A DNA stretch of 64,000 bases from Candidatus Limnocylindrales bacterium. GTDB taxonomy: Bacteria; Desulfobacterota; Binatia; UBA1149; CAITLU01. A model generated the notes under the pieces. It saw nothing but the letters and a program-made list of their open reading frames with translations, had not been told where the DNA came from and did not search any database. The stretch covers positions 232,687 through 296,686 of the forward strand of contig DATNBU010000017.1 of assembly GCA_035571835.1 (NCBI GenBank). Direction: 5' to 3'. This document shows, piece by piece, positions 25,121 through 34,665 of this stretch (positions are counted from its first letter, which is position 1; each line of letters begins with the position of its first letter). Made by a program: the position numbers and the translations under genes.

Positions 25121-27100
25121 GTGAGGCTCGACCAGAGAGCCTTTCTTGCCTGTTTCTGCCTGCTGGTGGCCGCGGTCATCGGCAACTTCTTTTATCGTGC
25201 GCTGGCCGCACCGGACGTTCAGTTCCTTGCGCCGTCGGCGCGCGGCAGCTGGATCGTGCCTCCCGATCCGCTGCCGGGTTACACGCGCGCGACGTTCACG
25301 AACCGCTTCGAGCTCGCCGACGCAGCGGGTCCGTGTCCGGTCGAGATCCGCGCGATGCGGATCGCAGAAGTCACCGTCAACGGCCAGGCGCTGGCGAAGG
25401 CAAGCGCGGCCAACTGGAAGGACGCGGTCCACTACGATCTCGGTCCCGCGCTCCGAACGGGAGCCAACGAGATCCGCATCGCCGTGACCAATCCGGAGTC
25501 GCCGCCGGCGCTGCTCGTGGAAGGCCCCGAGAACATCCGCACGAGCGAGCGATGGGTCGTCGACCAGGCGCCCGAGAACACAAAAGAGCGCGAGGCTGCG
25601 ATCGCCGATCACGGCGAGGATTTTATGCGGCCGAAACCGAACGCACTGCGCGCGTCGCCCGACTATCCGATGTGGCGGGCGGCGCTCGCCGCGTACCTGC
25701 TGTTCGTCGCATACGCGCTCGTTCCGGCGAGCTGGAAGCCGTGGCGGCGCGGGAAAGACGACGAGCCCGTCCGGCGTCGGCCGGCCGGGCGGTGGGACCT
25801 TGCGTTCTGCGCGGCGATGCTCGGCGTGATCGCCGCGATCCACTTCCACAATGCCAGCCGTTATCCGACCGAAGGCGGCTTCGATTCAAAGCAGCATGCC
25901 GAATACATCCAGTTCGTCGCCGAGCGCTGGGAGGTTCCCGACGCGAGCCAGGGCTGGGAGATGTCGCAGCCGCCGCTGTACTACGCGCTCGGCGCCGCGC
26001 TCTACAACGCGCTCGGAGCGACGCCCGCGGCGCTGCGGACGATCCAGCTGTTCACGGCGCTGACGGCGCTCGCACTGCTGCTGCCGGCCTGGTGGATGCT
26101 CGCGATCCTGCATCCGGACAATCCGCGGGCGCGCGTGATCGGGTTTGCCGTCGCGGCCATGGTTCCGATGACGTTCTACATTGCACCGCAGGTCACGAAC
26201 GAGGCGATGGCGGCACTGGTGATCAGCTCGACGATGGCTCTGGCAGCGTACTCGTCGGCGCGGTCGAGGACGCTGTGGCGTGACGCGGTCTTTCTCGGAG
26301 TCGCGTGCGGGCTCTCGCTGCTGTCGAAGTACACCGGAGCGTTCGTCACGGCGGCGGTGCTTGCGCTCGCCGGCTTCCGGCTGCTGACCGGCGCGGCGCG
26401 TGCGGATCGCGGCAGCGGTCGCGGCGCGTTTCGCGCGCGCTTCGTCCATCTCGGATGGGCCGTGGTGGTTGCGGCGATTGCGCTCTCGATGTCGGGCTGG
26501 CTCTACGCGCACAACATCCGCAAGTTCGGCACGCCGTTCATGGGCGCATGGGACGTGCGCAGCGGCTTCCGCATCGTGCAGCCTCCCGGATACCGCACGG
26601 CGGCGTTCTATTCGCGGTTCGGCGCCGTGTTCTGGCAGGAGCCGCCGTTCACGCGCATGACGAGCTTCTGGGACGGGATGTACGGATCGATGTGGTCCGA
26701 CAGCCACAACGTCTTCGTGAGCCGCGACGCGCCGCAGCTGCAGATGCTGTCGTCGATCGGGCTCTGGCTCGCGCTGCTGCCGACCGTCGCGATCGCAACC
26801 GGCTTCTTCGCGGCAATCCGCCGGCTCATCCGCGAGGACTGGGATCATCCGTACTTCGTGCTGGTCCTGACGACGCTGCTCACGGTGGCATCGACGCTGA
26901 TGTTCACGCTCGAGCACCCCTGGTACTCGACGCTCAAATCGCACTGGGCGCTGTCGCTGGTTCCGTGCGCCGGAGTGTTTGCGGCGCTCGGCTTCGAGAT
27001 CCTGTGCCGCAATCTCGGTCGGCTTCGCTATCTCGCGTACATTAACGTCGCCGGCCTCGGCGGCCTCGTGCTCTACATATTCTGGTATCGCGGGCCGTAG
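25121..27100 (+). CDS. PMT/ArnT-like integral-membrane glycosyltransferase with an extra N-terminal beta-rich domain
   Basis: The 659-residue protein has one N-terminal helix (8-28), then about 150 mostly hydrophilic residues with alternating hydrophobic strands (VTVNGQALA, YDLGPALRTGANEIRIAVTN), like a carbohydrate-binding jelly roll. From about residue 185 it has some ten transmembrane helices. The acidic/His-rich first loop (GGFDSKQHAEYIQFV) and SQPPLYYALGAALY are typical of the GT39/GT83 lipid-linked-sugar transferases. The acceptor is unknown. GTG 25121 is the most likely start. Confidence 0.7.
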   Translation: MRLDQRAFLACFCLLVAAVIGNFFYRALAAPDVQFLAPSARGSWIVPPDPLPGYTRATFTNRFELADAAGPCPVEIRAMRIAEVTVNGQALAKASAANWKDAVHYDLGPALRTGANEIRIAVTNPESPPALLVEGPENIRTSERWVVDQAPENTKEREAAIADHGEDFMRPKPNALRASPDYPMWRAALAAYLLFVAYALVPASWKPWRRGKDDEPVRRRPAGRWDLAFCAAMLGVIAAIHFHNASRYPTEGGFDSKQHAEYIQFVAERWEVPDASQGWEMSQPPLYYALGAALYNALGATPAALRTIQLFTALTALALLLPAWWMLAILHPDNPRARVIGFAVAAMVPMTFYIAPQVTNEAMAALVISSTMALAAYSSARSRTLWRDAVFLGVACGLSLLSKYTGAFVTAAVLALAGFRLLTGAARADRGSGRGAFRARFVHLGWAVVVAAIALSMSGWLYAHNIRKFGTPFMGAWDVRSGFRIVQPPGYRTAAFYSRFGAVFWQEPPFTRMTSFWDGMYGSMWSDSHNVFVSRDAPQLQMLSSIGLWLALLPTVAIATGFFAAIRRLIREDWDHPYFVLVLTTLLTVASTLMFTLEHPWYSTLKSHWALSLVPCAGVFAALGFEILCRNLGRLRYLAYINVAGLGGLVLYIFWYRGP

Positions 27101-27169
27101 GCGCTTGCCTGACGATCCGGGACAATCCGCCTTTCCGTGCGGGCCGGCGTTTTGCTTTGCGCGGCGCTG

Positions 27170-28243
27170 CTACAGCGAGCCCCAGACCTCGAGCTTCTTG
27201 GAGACGCGCCCGATCACCTCGTCGGTGAACTCGGTGGTGCCGGTGTGGTGGCCGAGGTCGGCGGTTGCGACGCCGTCGTAGATCGCTTCGAGAGCGGATT
27301 CGTAGATTGCCCGCGATGCGCGCTCGGCCTCGGGCGTCCCGACGTACGTCAGCAGCCCCGCGCCGGCGAGGATCATCGCGAGCGGATTGGCCACGTTCTT
27401 TCCGAAAAGGCCCGGCGCCGTGCCGTGCGGCGCCTCGGCGACGACGGTCTTCACGTTGAAGCCTTCGTCGAACGCGAGAATCATCGACTCGCTGCCGGCG
27501 ATCGACCCGAACATCTGCAGCACGAGGTCGCTCAGACAGTCGCCGTCGCGGTTGAGCGCAGGGATCACCAGCGCTTCGCCGGCCTTGACGAGCAGCAGCG
27601 CATACGTCGCATCGATCAGCTGCGGCTCATACGGCACGCCGGGATGCCGCAGCGCCGCAGCATCGAGCTCCTCCTTGAGCATCCCTTCGTACGTCGGACT
27701 GACCGTGAACTTGGGGCCGCCGAAAACTTTCGCGCGCGTGCGTTCGGCATAGCGGAACGCGAACTCGGCAACGGCATGACAGGTGCCGCGCGTGATCTTT
27801 TCGGTGCGGTACGCGATTTCGTCGAGGCCGCTGCCTTCGCGCCATTCCTTGGCGCCGTACGCGTCGTCGACCGCCATGCGCACGACGGCGATCGGCGAAT
27901 AGACGCCGGCGACCGGCCGCACGTTCGGAAGCCTTCGCCCGACGCGCAGGATCACCTTGCCATCGATTGCTTCGCGCAGGATCGCGTTGGGGCTGCCGGC
28001 GTCGCCGGCTTTTTCCGGCGTGATGGTCGCAGCCTTGATGCCGAAGCCGCACTCGCGAAGTCGCGCGGCCGCGTCGAGCACGACCTGATTGCGGGTTGCA
28101 CGCCGGCTTTCGAGCGACAGGTCGAAGTGCTCGAAAAGGAGCGGAACGCGCGTTACCGCCGGATCGAGCACGCGAAGCGATTCGGCAAGCAGCTCCTGGC
28201 CGGTCTGGTCGCCGTCGAGTACCACGATTGTCGTGCTGGACAT
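27170..28243 (-). CDS. Divergent isocitrate/isopropylmalate dehydrogenase-family protein
   Basis: ATG 28243, with GAGGAG 7 bases upstream, gives 357 residues. The family fold is shown by VVLDGDQTGQELL, NRDGDCLSDLVLQMFGSIAGS (metal-binding Asp cluster) and VAEAPHGTAPGLFGKNVANPLAMILAGAGLL. However, the usual REN(T/L)EG substrate motif is replaced by VVRMAVDDAYG and the HKAN lysine region by VFGGPKFTVSPTYEG. Substrate and activity may therefore differ from both ICDH and IPMDH. It lies downstream of the polyamine minus-strand genes, 52 bases after the VOC gene start of the same orientation. Confidence 0.7.
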   Translation of the reverse strand: MSSTTIVVLDGDQTGQELLAESLRVLDPAVTRVPLLFEHFDLSLESRRATRNQVVLDAAARLRECGFGIKAATITPEKAGDAGSPNAILREAIDGKVILRVGRRLPNVRPVAGVYSPIAVVRMAVDDAYGAKEWREGSGLDEIAYRTEKITRGTCHAVAEFAFRYAERTRAKVFGGPKFTVSPTYEGMLKEELDAAALRHPGVPYEPQLIDATYALLLVKAGEALVIPALNRDGDCLSDLVLQMFGSIAGSESMILAFDEGFNVKTVVAEAPHGTAPGLFGKNVANPLAMILAGAGLLTYVGTPEAERASRAIYESALEAIYDGVATADLGHHTGTTEFTDEVIGRVSKKLEVWGSL

Positions 28244-28295
28244 CAGAAACTCCTCAGAGGCGAAGCGTCGGATTTCGTTCGGCGAACGGGCAGCG

Positions 28296-29213
28296 TCATC
28301 TGTCACCCGCTTCGAGCTCGATCATCAGTGTCGGAACTCCGCACGTTCGCGAACGCACGGTGATCACGCGCGTGCCGGGGCGCCGTCCGGTGCGGACTTC
28401 GGAGACATCGACGCCCGCGGCCGACAGGCGTTCGCGCGCAGCCTCGATGCTGCGCACGCGATACGACATGCCGTAGACGCGGTCCGCGGCATCCGCCGCA
28501 TGCCCGCCGGGAAGCGAGGCCGCGGCGTCGGTGCCGGCAAGCGCGGCTGCGACCTCGACGGTGACTCCCGCGATGCGGAAGAACATCAGGTGCACGCCCC
28601 AGTCCGGAAACTTCTTGTCTACCGCGAGGCGAAGTCCGAGCCCGTCGCCGTACAGCCGCCGCGCGGCATCGGCGTCGGTCGTCTGGACGACCGCATGATC
28701 GATCGCGTGCACGCACGCCGCCGGATCTCCGGTCGCACCCGCCATCGGCAAGGCGTCCGGCGGCGAATCATGCTGGATCGGGAAAAGGAGAACGCCACGC
28801 GTTCGATCGAGCGGCAGGCCGGCCCGGCGCCACGCGCGCTCGCGTCCGGAATTCGAATCGACGCCGCGTCCGGCTTCGACGGGGCCCGGCGCGAGGCCGC
28901 GCTCGAGAAGCGCATTGCGGCACGCGTCGATGTCGTCGGTCGCGAACACGAGGCCGATCGCACCGTCGCCGTGCTCGTCGAGCCACGCGCGCAGCATGGT
29001 ACCCAGCATCCCTTCGCCCGACGGCGACAGCAGCTCGACGTAAGAGTTCTCGAGACGGAACAGAACGTTGGCCGATCCCCACTGCGGATGCGTGCCGCGC
29101 CACGACGGCTCGAGCCCGAGGATCGTGCGGTAGTCTTCGGCGGCGGCGCCGAGATCACGGACGGCGATGATCACGTGATCGAGCGCGGTCAGAGCGGGCG
29201 ACGCGGCCGTCAC
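28296..29213 (-). CDS. VOC-superfamily (glyoxalase-like) protein
   Basis: GTG 29213 overlaps the potA stop (GTGA) and gives 305 residues. It has two glyoxalase-type beta-alpha-beta-beta-beta modules: LDHVIIAVRDLGAAAEDYRTILGL..VELLSP in the first half and IDHAVVQTTDADAARRLYGDGLGLRLA..HLMFFRIAGVTVEV in the second. The N-terminal half resembles the Glyoxalase_3-type domain. Translational coupling to potA suggests a link with polyamine-derived aldehydes or lactones, but this is inference. Confidence 0.75.
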   Translation of the reverse strand: MTAASPALTALDHVIIAVRDLGAAAEDYRTILGLEPSWRGTHPQWGSANVLFRLENSYVELLSPSGEGMLGTMLRAWLDEHGDGAIGLVFATDDIDACRNALLERGLAPGPVEAGRGVDSNSGRERAWRRAGLPLDRTRGVLLFPIQHDSPPDALPMAGATGDPAACVHAIDHAVVQTTDADAARRLYGDGLGLRLAVDKKFPDWGVHLMFFRIAGVTVEVAAALAGTDAAASLPGGHAADAADRVYGMSYRVRSIEAARERLSAAGVDVSEVRTGRRPGTRVITVRSRTCGVPTLMIELEAGDR

Positions 29214-30325
29214 GCAGGATCCTTCGACGCAAGCAGCCGCGCGGCCGACGGATCCCATACGGCCCACAGCCGCGCGCCAGGCTCGAGCCCATGAGGACGT
29301 TCGGACTGGTCGATGTTCGCGATCACGTCGTCGTCCTCGTCGTCGCGCATCAGGCAGCGAAGCACCGGGCCCTGAAAGATCACGTCGCGCACGGTTACCG
29401 GAACGACGCAGTGACCGGTTTCGCCGGACGGCGGATTTGCCGTTACCCGGACACGCTCGGGACGCACCATGACGACGCCGCTCTGGCCACCGCCGGCGCC
29501 GTAGCTGCACGGCACGCTGGCTCGACGACCGCCGGCGAATTCCACTTCGGCGCTGCCGTCGTTGCCGGAGACGATACGCACCGGAATCAGATTGGCCGCA
29601 CCGATGAAGCCGGCGACGAATACGGTCGCGGGGCTCAGATAAATCTCTTCGGGCGTGCCGACCTGCTCGATGCGCCCGTTGCTCATGACGGCGGTGCGGT
29701 CCGACATCGTCAGCGCCTCTTCCTGGTCGTGCGTGACGAAGATGAACGTGATGCCGATCTCGCGCTGGATGCGCTTGAGCTCGAGCTGCATCGCCTGGCG
29801 AAGCTTGAGGTCGAGCGCCGACAGCGGCTCATCGAGCAGCAGCGCGCTCGGCAGATTGACGAGCGCGCGCGCGAGCGCGACGCGCTGGCGCTGTCCGCCG
29901 GAGAGCTGGTCGGGGCGCCGGCGCGCAAAATCCCCGAGCCGCACGACCTCGAGCATCTCGATCACGCGCTTTTTGGTTTCGGCTTCGGGCACGCGGCGCG
30001 TGCGCGGGCCGAACGCGACGTTGTCGAAGACATCGAGATGGGGAAACAGCGCGTACTGCTGGAATACCGTGTTCACGTTGCGGCGATACGGCGGGACTTT
30101 CGAGACGTCGGCGCCGTCGAGAAGCACGCGACCGCTGGTGGCATCCTCGAACCCCGCGATCAGCCGCAGCAGCGTCGTCTTGCCGCAACCGGACGGACCG
30201 AGCAGCGAGAAGAACTCACCGCGACGGATCTCCAGGCTCGCGGATTCGACCGCGACAAACGTTCCGAATTTCTTGTGAACGTTCTCGAGCGTGATGACGG
30301 GGACGCTGGAGCTCGGCGATGGCAA
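29210..30325 (-). CDS. potA: Spermidine/putrescine ABC transporter, ATP-binding protein
   Basis: The protein has Walker A GPSGCGKTT, Q-loop VFQQYALFPHL, signature LSGGQRQR and Walker B ALLLDEPLSALD, then a TOBE-like C-terminal domain with VMVRPERVRV. The only good start near the homologous region is TTG 30325 (371 residues, E. coli PotA is 378); no canonical ATG or GTG is available close by, and the ribosome-binding site is weak. It energises PotB/PotC, encoded on the opposite strand 3.5 kb away. The separation of potA from potBCD is unusual. Confidence 0.85.
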   Translation of the reverse strand: MPSPSSSVPVITLENVHKKFGTFVAVESASLEIRRGEFFSLLGPSGCGKTTLLRLIAGFEDATSGRVLLDGADVSKVPPYRRNVNTVFQQYALFPHLDVFDNVAFGPRTRRVPEAETKKRVIEMLEVVRLGDFARRRPDQLSGGQRQRVALARALVNLPSALLLDEPLSALDLKLRQAMQLELKRIQREIGITFIFVTHDQEEALTMSDRTAVMSNGRIEQVGTPEEIYLSPATVFVAGFIGAANLIPVRIVSGNDGSAEVEFAGGRRASVPCSYGAGGGQSGVVMVRPERVRVTANPPSGETGHCVVPVTVRDVIFQGPVLRCLMRDDEDDDVIANIDQSERPHGLEPGARLWAVWDPSAARLLASKDPA

Positions 30326-30362
30326 CGCGGCGCTTGTGGCAGAAGCAGTGCCGGCCCGCAAC

Positions 30363-30410
30363 AATCGGGGACAGACACCGATTTCCGGAAATCGGTGTCT
30401 GTCCCCGATT
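30363..30410. repeat. 48-bp perfect palindrome, copy 1 of a dispersed element; possible terminator
   Basis: Each 24-base arm contains GGGGACAGACACCGATTTCC or its complement, and the dyad is perfect over 48 bases. It sits between the aminotransferase stop (30409-30411, inside the last bases) and potA. A near-identical copy lies at 61575-61628. The RNA would form a very stable hairpin, so it may attenuate transcription between the two genes. Confidence 0.85.
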
Positions 30411-31779
30411 ACGCGGCGATGCGGTCGAGCGTGCGTTCGACGGCGTCGAACAGAAAATCGATCTCCGCCCTCGTGATCACGAGAGGCGGCGCCATCGCGA
30501 TGAGGTCGCGGATCCCGCGCACGATCACGCCGCCTTCGCGCGCGAAGCCTGCCGCCTTGACGCCGAGCGTATTCGGCGCTGCGCCGGCGTCCTTCGACAC
30601 CAGCTCGATCGCACCGATGAGCCCGTCGCCGCGCACCTCGCCGGTAGCGTGATGGCCGGCGAGCGCGAACAGCCTTTTCTGGAAGTACGGTCCGATATCC
30701 GTCGCGACGCGTTCGACGAGATGCTCGTCTTCGAGAATCGCGATGTTCGCGAGCGCAGCCGTGGCCGCAACCGGATGGCCGCTGTACGTGAAGCCGTGCG
30801 CGAGATAGCCGGCCGGCGACAGCACGCCGCAGATCTCGTCGCTGACCGCAGTTGCACCGAGCGGCACGTAGCCGCTCGTGATTCCCTTGGCCATCGTGAT
30901 CATGTCGGGCTCGAGCGACCACAGCCCGGACGCGAACCATCCGCCGAGGCGCCCGAAGCCGGTGATGACTTCGTCGGCGACGAACAGGATGTCGTGCTTG
31001 CGACACAGCTCGCGAAGCTCGCGCAGATGGCCGGGCGGCGGAACGATGACGCCGCCGGCGCCCTGGATCGGCTCGGCAAACAGCGCGGCGATCGTGTCCG
31101 CGCCTTCGGCAAGAATCGTCTTTTCGGTTTCGGCGATGCACTGCGCAGCGTAGTCCGCCGCGGAGAGCGGGCTCTGTACGCCATACGCATGCGGCCCGGG
31201 AACCTGCAGGAACCCGGGAAGTGGAAGGTCGAACGGGTCCTGGCAGCTCGCAAGTCCGGTCATGCTCGTCGTCGCGATGCAGACGCCGTGGTACGAAAAC
31301 GTGCGCGTGAGGATCTTCGTCTTGTGCGGCCGCCCGAGCGTCTTGTTGTACGCCCGCACGAGCTTGAGCGCGGACTCGTTGGCTTCCGACCCCGAGTTCG
31401 AAAAGAAAACCCTGCCGAGCCCGTTCGGAAGATGCTCCGCGAGCTTCTCGGCGAGCAGGATCGTCGGCTCCGTCGTCGAGTTGAAAAACGACGGATAGAA
31501 GCTGAGATCGAGGATCTGCCGGTGCACCGCGTCCGCGATCTCGCGGCGGCCGTATCCGGCGTTGACGCACCAGAGGCCCGCCAGACCGTCGAGCAGCCGC
31601 TGTCCGGTCTCGTCGACTATGTGGCAACCCGATGCGGCCTGGATCACGTGAGTGCCGCCGCGATGCAGGTCGTTGTGGTCGGTGAACGGATGCAGAAGAT
31701 GAGCCGCGTCCGTGCGGCGCAGCTCCGCGAGGCGAGCGTCGTCGATCCCGCGAAGTTTTTCTGGATGTCCAGCTTCCAT
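30409..31779 (-). CDS. spuC: Class III aminotransferase, putrescine/polyamine-pyruvate type
   Basis: The 456-residue protein has FFNSTTEP, FFSNSGSEANESALKLVRAY, AEPIQGAGGVIVPP, DEVITGFGRLG and the PLP lysine ITMAKGITSGYVPLG (Lys298), typical of omega-amino acid:pyruvate and putrescine-pyruvate transaminases such as SpuC. Its place next to potA and opposite potBCD and an acetylpolyamine amidohydrolase supports a polyamine substrate. ATG 31779 has a poor ribosome-binding site; more upstream in-frame starts would overlap the divergent gene's leader. Confidence 0.82.
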   Translation of the reverse strand: MEAGHPEKLRGIDDARLAELRRTDAAHLLHPFTDHNDLHRGGTHVIQAASGCHIVDETGQRLLDGLAGLWCVNAGYGRREIADAVHRQILDLSFYPSFFNSTTEPTILLAEKLAEHLPNGLGRVFFSNSGSEANESALKLVRAYNKTLGRPHKTKILTRTFSYHGVCIATTSMTGLASCQDPFDLPLPGFLQVPGPHAYGVQSPLSAADYAAQCIAETEKTILAEGADTIAALFAEPIQGAGGVIVPPPGHLRELRELCRKHDILFVADEVITGFGRLGGWFASGLWSLEPDMITMAKGITSGYVPLGATAVSDEICGVLSPAGYLAHGFTYSGHPVAATAALANIAILEDEHLVERVATDIGPYFQKRLFALAGHHATGEVRGDGLIGAIELVSKDAGAAPNTLGVKAAGFAREGGVIVRGIRDLIAMAPPLVITRAEIDFLFDAVERTLDRIAA

Positions 31780-31861
31780 GGGTGGTTTAGAGCATAACGA
31801 CTTCCGGGCAGCCACCTTGTCCGCCTTTACTGCCTCGCCGAAAACCGACACGCTCGCGAGC

Positions 31862-32818
31862 ATGTCTCTCGGACCGTTCGAGCCGCACGCATCCGATCTC
31901 GCTCCGGGAGATCGCGGCGTGCTCGAAACTCCGTGGTCGTCGCTTGCAATCGAGCGCATCACGTCGACATCCGATCCGCTGTTCGAAAACGCGTATGCCC
32001 GCCTGTGGCAGGAGTTCGGCGAGCGCGGCGAGATGGAAAGACCGGACGTGATCGCCGGCCGTCTCGCATGGGATCCGCGCCGCCCGGTGAACGGATACGC
32101 GCTGATGTACGAGATGCTGGTCCTTCGCGACGGCAGCGACGTCATCGCGATCCGCGACCACACCATCATCGTGCCGCCGGACGCGCTGGCGAGCGTTCCG
32201 GACGGCGGCAGCGCTGGCGGTGGCGACAACGACGGCAGCGAGGACGGCGATGCCAACGACGCCAGCGGCATCGTCGTGCACCTGTCCCACGTGCTCGTCG
32301 AGCCGGCGATGCGCGGTCGCGGCGTCGCCGCGTGGCTTCGTGCGCTGCCGGTCGCGAGTGCTCGCGAGTGCTACCGGATCGCACGCGGTGCGGCCCCGTC
32401 AGCTGTCCTGCCGCAGATCACACTGGTTGCAGAAATGGAGCACGACGACGGACAAACCGACGCCGTGCGCCGGCGGCTGCGCTCGTACGCCCGCGCGGGC
32501 TTCCGCATGGTCGATCCATCCGCGGCCCGGTACAGCCAGCCCGATTTTCGTGCGGCCGCCGAGATCGACGCGACGTCCGTACGGCCGGTGCCGCTCGGCC
32601 TCGTGCTGCGCCGCATCGGACGCGAGCACGAAAACAGCGTTTCCGCCGCAGCGCTCGCGCGCATCGTCGATGCGCTGTACGCGATGTTCGCCGTGCACGT
32701 GCGGCGCGATCACATGGACGCCGCGCGCGCTCATCTTCGCATCCCCGCCGGCGACGAGCGGGTCGCGCTGGTCGTTCCCGGGTTTGCCCCGCCGGCCGAT
32801 CGAAGGGTCATCCGATGA
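31862..32818 (+). CDS. GNAT-like protein, paralogue of the protein at 36780-37958
   Basis: The 318-residue protein shows an acetyltransferase-like core with VVHLSHVLVEPAMRGRGVAAWLRALPV, where RGRGVA resembles the acetyl-CoA pyrophosphate loop R/QxxGxG/A. It has LVAEMEH and the conserved block YSQPDFRAAAEI.AT..RPVPL.LVLRRIGRE, shared with the second copy 4 kb downstream. A Gly/Asp/Asn-rich insertion (about residues 117-137) is absent from the paralogue. It overlaps the next gene (ATGA), an acetylpolyamine-amidohydrolase homologue, so polyamine N-acetylation is a sensible guess; no substrate is known. Confidence 0.6.
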   Translation: MSLGPFEPHASDLAPGDRGVLETPWSSLAIERITSTSDPLFENAYARLWQEFGERGEMERPDVIAGRLAWDPRRPVNGYALMYEMLVLRDGSDVIAIRDHTIIVPPDALASVPDGGSAGGGDNDGSEDGDANDASGIVVHLSHVLVEPAMRGRGVAAWLRALPVASARECYRIARGAAPSAVLPQITLVAEMEHDDGQTDAVRRRLRSYARAGFRMVDPSAARYSQPDFRAAAEIDATSVRPVPLGLVLRRIGREHENSVSAAALARIVDALYAMFAVHVRRDHMDAARAHLRIPAGDERVALVVPGFAPPADRRVIR

Positions 32819-33762
32819 CGATCTCGGTGTTCTATCATCCGGGTTACGCGGCCCCGATCGGCAGGCACGTGATGCCGATCGACAAGTTCGAGAAGGTTGC
32901 CGACGCACTTCGCTCCGAGCCGGGCATCGCGCTCAAAGAGCCGGCGCCGCTCACGCGCGGCCAGCTCGAGCGCGTTCATACGGCGGACTACATCGACGCG
33001 GTTCGAACCGGAGAGCCGCGCGCGCTCGCCGAGTCGCAGAAGTTTCCGTGGACGCCCGAGCTTTATCCGTCCGTGCTGCTGACCGGTGGAGGCTGCCTCG
33101 CGGCGGCGCGGCGCGCGCTCGAAGACGGCATTGCCGGAGCGCTCGTCAGCGGGTTCCACCATTCGCATGCGGATCACGGCGAAGGCTTCTGCACGTTCAA
33201 CAGCCTTGTGGTCGCCGCCGAAGCGCTGCGGGCCGGAGATGCGGTCGCCGGCCTGCCGCCTGCGAAGGTCGAGCGCATAGCCGTGCTCGACATGGATCTG
33301 CACTACGGCAACGGCACGGCGTCGCTGGCGGCGGCGCGGCCGTGGCTGTTCAACCTTTCGATCTACGGCAACGACTACGACCGCAACACGGCCATCCGCG
33401 ACGTCAGCCGGCGCGCGCACGAGGACGGGCCGAACCATCGGTCGATCGCGCTCGGCGCCGGCTCCGGACGCGCCGAGATGCTGGTGGCGATGGACGAAGG
33501 CCTCGCGATGCTCGAAGCGTGGGGCAGGCCGGATCTGCTTCTTTATCAGGCAGGAGCCGATCCGTTCCGGGAGGATCCGTACTCGCCGCTCGCTCTCGAC
33601 CACGACGATCTTCTCGAGCGAGACCGGCTGGCGTTCGCGTACGCGAAGGACGCCGGGATTCCGGTCGCATGGGTGCTGGCAGGCGGCTACACGCCCGACG
33701 TCTCCAAAGTCGTCCGGGTGCACACGAACACGTTCGTTGCAGCGCGCGAAGTTTTCGCGTGA
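32815..33762 (+). CDS. Histone deacetylase-family protein, acetylpolyamine amidohydrolase-like
   Basis: The 315-residue protein begins ISVFYHPGY and contains SGFHHSHADHGEGFCTFNS, with the tandem His (H115, H116, H118) and GFCTFN of the HDAC fold, DMDLHYGNGT (zinc ligands D161 and H163) and YQAGADPFREDPYSP, supplying the third acidic ligand. Such class II/APAH enzymes remove acetyl groups from N-acetylpolyamines in bacteria. Overlap with the preceding GNAT-like gene and potCDB downstream favour a polyamine substrate. Confidence 0.82.
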   Translation: MTISVFYHPGYAAPIGRHVMPIDKFEKVADALRSEPGIALKEPAPLTRGQLERVHTADYIDAVRTGEPRALAESQKFPWTPELYPSVLLTGGGCLAAARRALEDGIAGALVSGFHHSHADHGEGFCTFNSLVVAAEALRAGDAVAGLPPAKVERIAVLDMDLHYGNGTASLAAARPWLFNLSIYGNDYDRNTAIRDVSRRAHEDGPNHRSIALGAGSGRAEMLVAMDEGLAMLEAWGRPDLLLYQAGADPFREDPYSPLALDHDDLLERDRLAFAYAKDAGIPVAWVLAGGYTPDVSKVVRVHTNTFVAAREVFA

Positions 33763-33861
33763 CGGGCGCGGCCCGCCTTTGCAAAACGGCGGTGCTGTGA
33801 TGTACGCCGGCATCGTGGCACCGAGCGCACAGACGCCGGCACGGCAGGACAGGTCGGCGTC

Positions 33862-34665
33862 GTGAAGCGGTTCGAGCGCTTCTTCGGCGCGTGGACCGCA
33901 GCGATCCTGGTTTTTCTGTACCTTCCGATCGCGATCCTCGTCGCGTTCTCGTTCAACACTTCGCGGCTGAACATTCTCTGGCAGGGTTTCACGTTCGAAT
34001 GGTATCGCGCGGTCTGGAGCGACGCGGTGCTGGTGCGGTCGCTCGAAAACAGCCTGCGCGTTGCCGCGATCGCCACCGTGCTGTCGGTCCTTCTCGGTAC
34101 CAGCGGCGCGTGGCTGCTGCACCGCTACCGGTTTCCCGCGCCGAGCCTGTGGCGCACGCTGGTCTACGTTCCGATGCTGGTGCCGGAGGTGACGATGGGC
34201 GTCAGCCTCCTCATCCTGTTCGTCGTCATTCATCTCGAGCTCGGCTTTACGAGCATCATCATCTCGCACGTGACGTTCTGTTTTCCGTTCGTGCTGGTGG
34301 CGGTCGACGCGCGCCTGGCCGGGCTCGATCCCGCGCTCGAGGAGGCTGCACTGGATCTGGGCGCGACGCCCGTCCAGGCCTTTCGCAAGGTCCTGGTTCC
34401 GTACCTCATGCCGGCGGTCATCTCGGGAGCGCTGATGTCGTTCTCGCTGTCGCTCGATGAGCTGATCGTCACGTACTTCACGGCGAGCGCCGGCTCGCGC
34501 ACGCTGCCGCTCGAAATCTTCGGGCGCGTCAAGAAGGGTCTCGATCCGACCCTGAATGCGATCTCGACGCTGTTCATTCTGCTGACTGTCGTACTTGCCG
34601 TGACGGCGGAGCTGATCCGCCGCCAGGGCACACCGCAGGCGGCCAAACTGGAGGAAGCATCATGA
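33862..34665 (+). CDS. potC: Spermidine/putrescine ABC transporter, permease (PotC type)
   Basis: The 267-residue protein has six hydrophobic segments and the permease EAA loop EEAALDLGATPVQAFRKVLVPYLMP. The N-terminal FLYLPIAILVAFSFN is typical of PotC. GTG 33862 is the start. It overlaps potD (ATGA), giving translational coupling. Confidence 0.9.
   Translation: MKRFERFFGAWTAAILVFLYLPIAILVAFSFNTSRLNILWQGFTFEWYRAVWSDAVLVRSLENSLRVAAIATVLSVLLGTSGAWLLHRYRFPAPSLWRTLVYVPMLVPEVTMGVSLLILFVVIHLELGFTSIIISHVTFCFPFVLVAVDARLAGLDPALEEAALDLGATPVQAFRKVLVPYLMPAVISGALMSFSLSLDELIVTYFTASAGSRTLPLEIFGRVKKGLDPTLNAISTLFILLTVVLAVTAELIRRQGTPQAAKLEEAS

Noticed and set aside
29210..31627. An 805-codon frame extending potA through the aminotransferase gene
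   Set aside because: The region upstream of about 30325 is the aminotransferase gene read in another frame, with no PotA homology.
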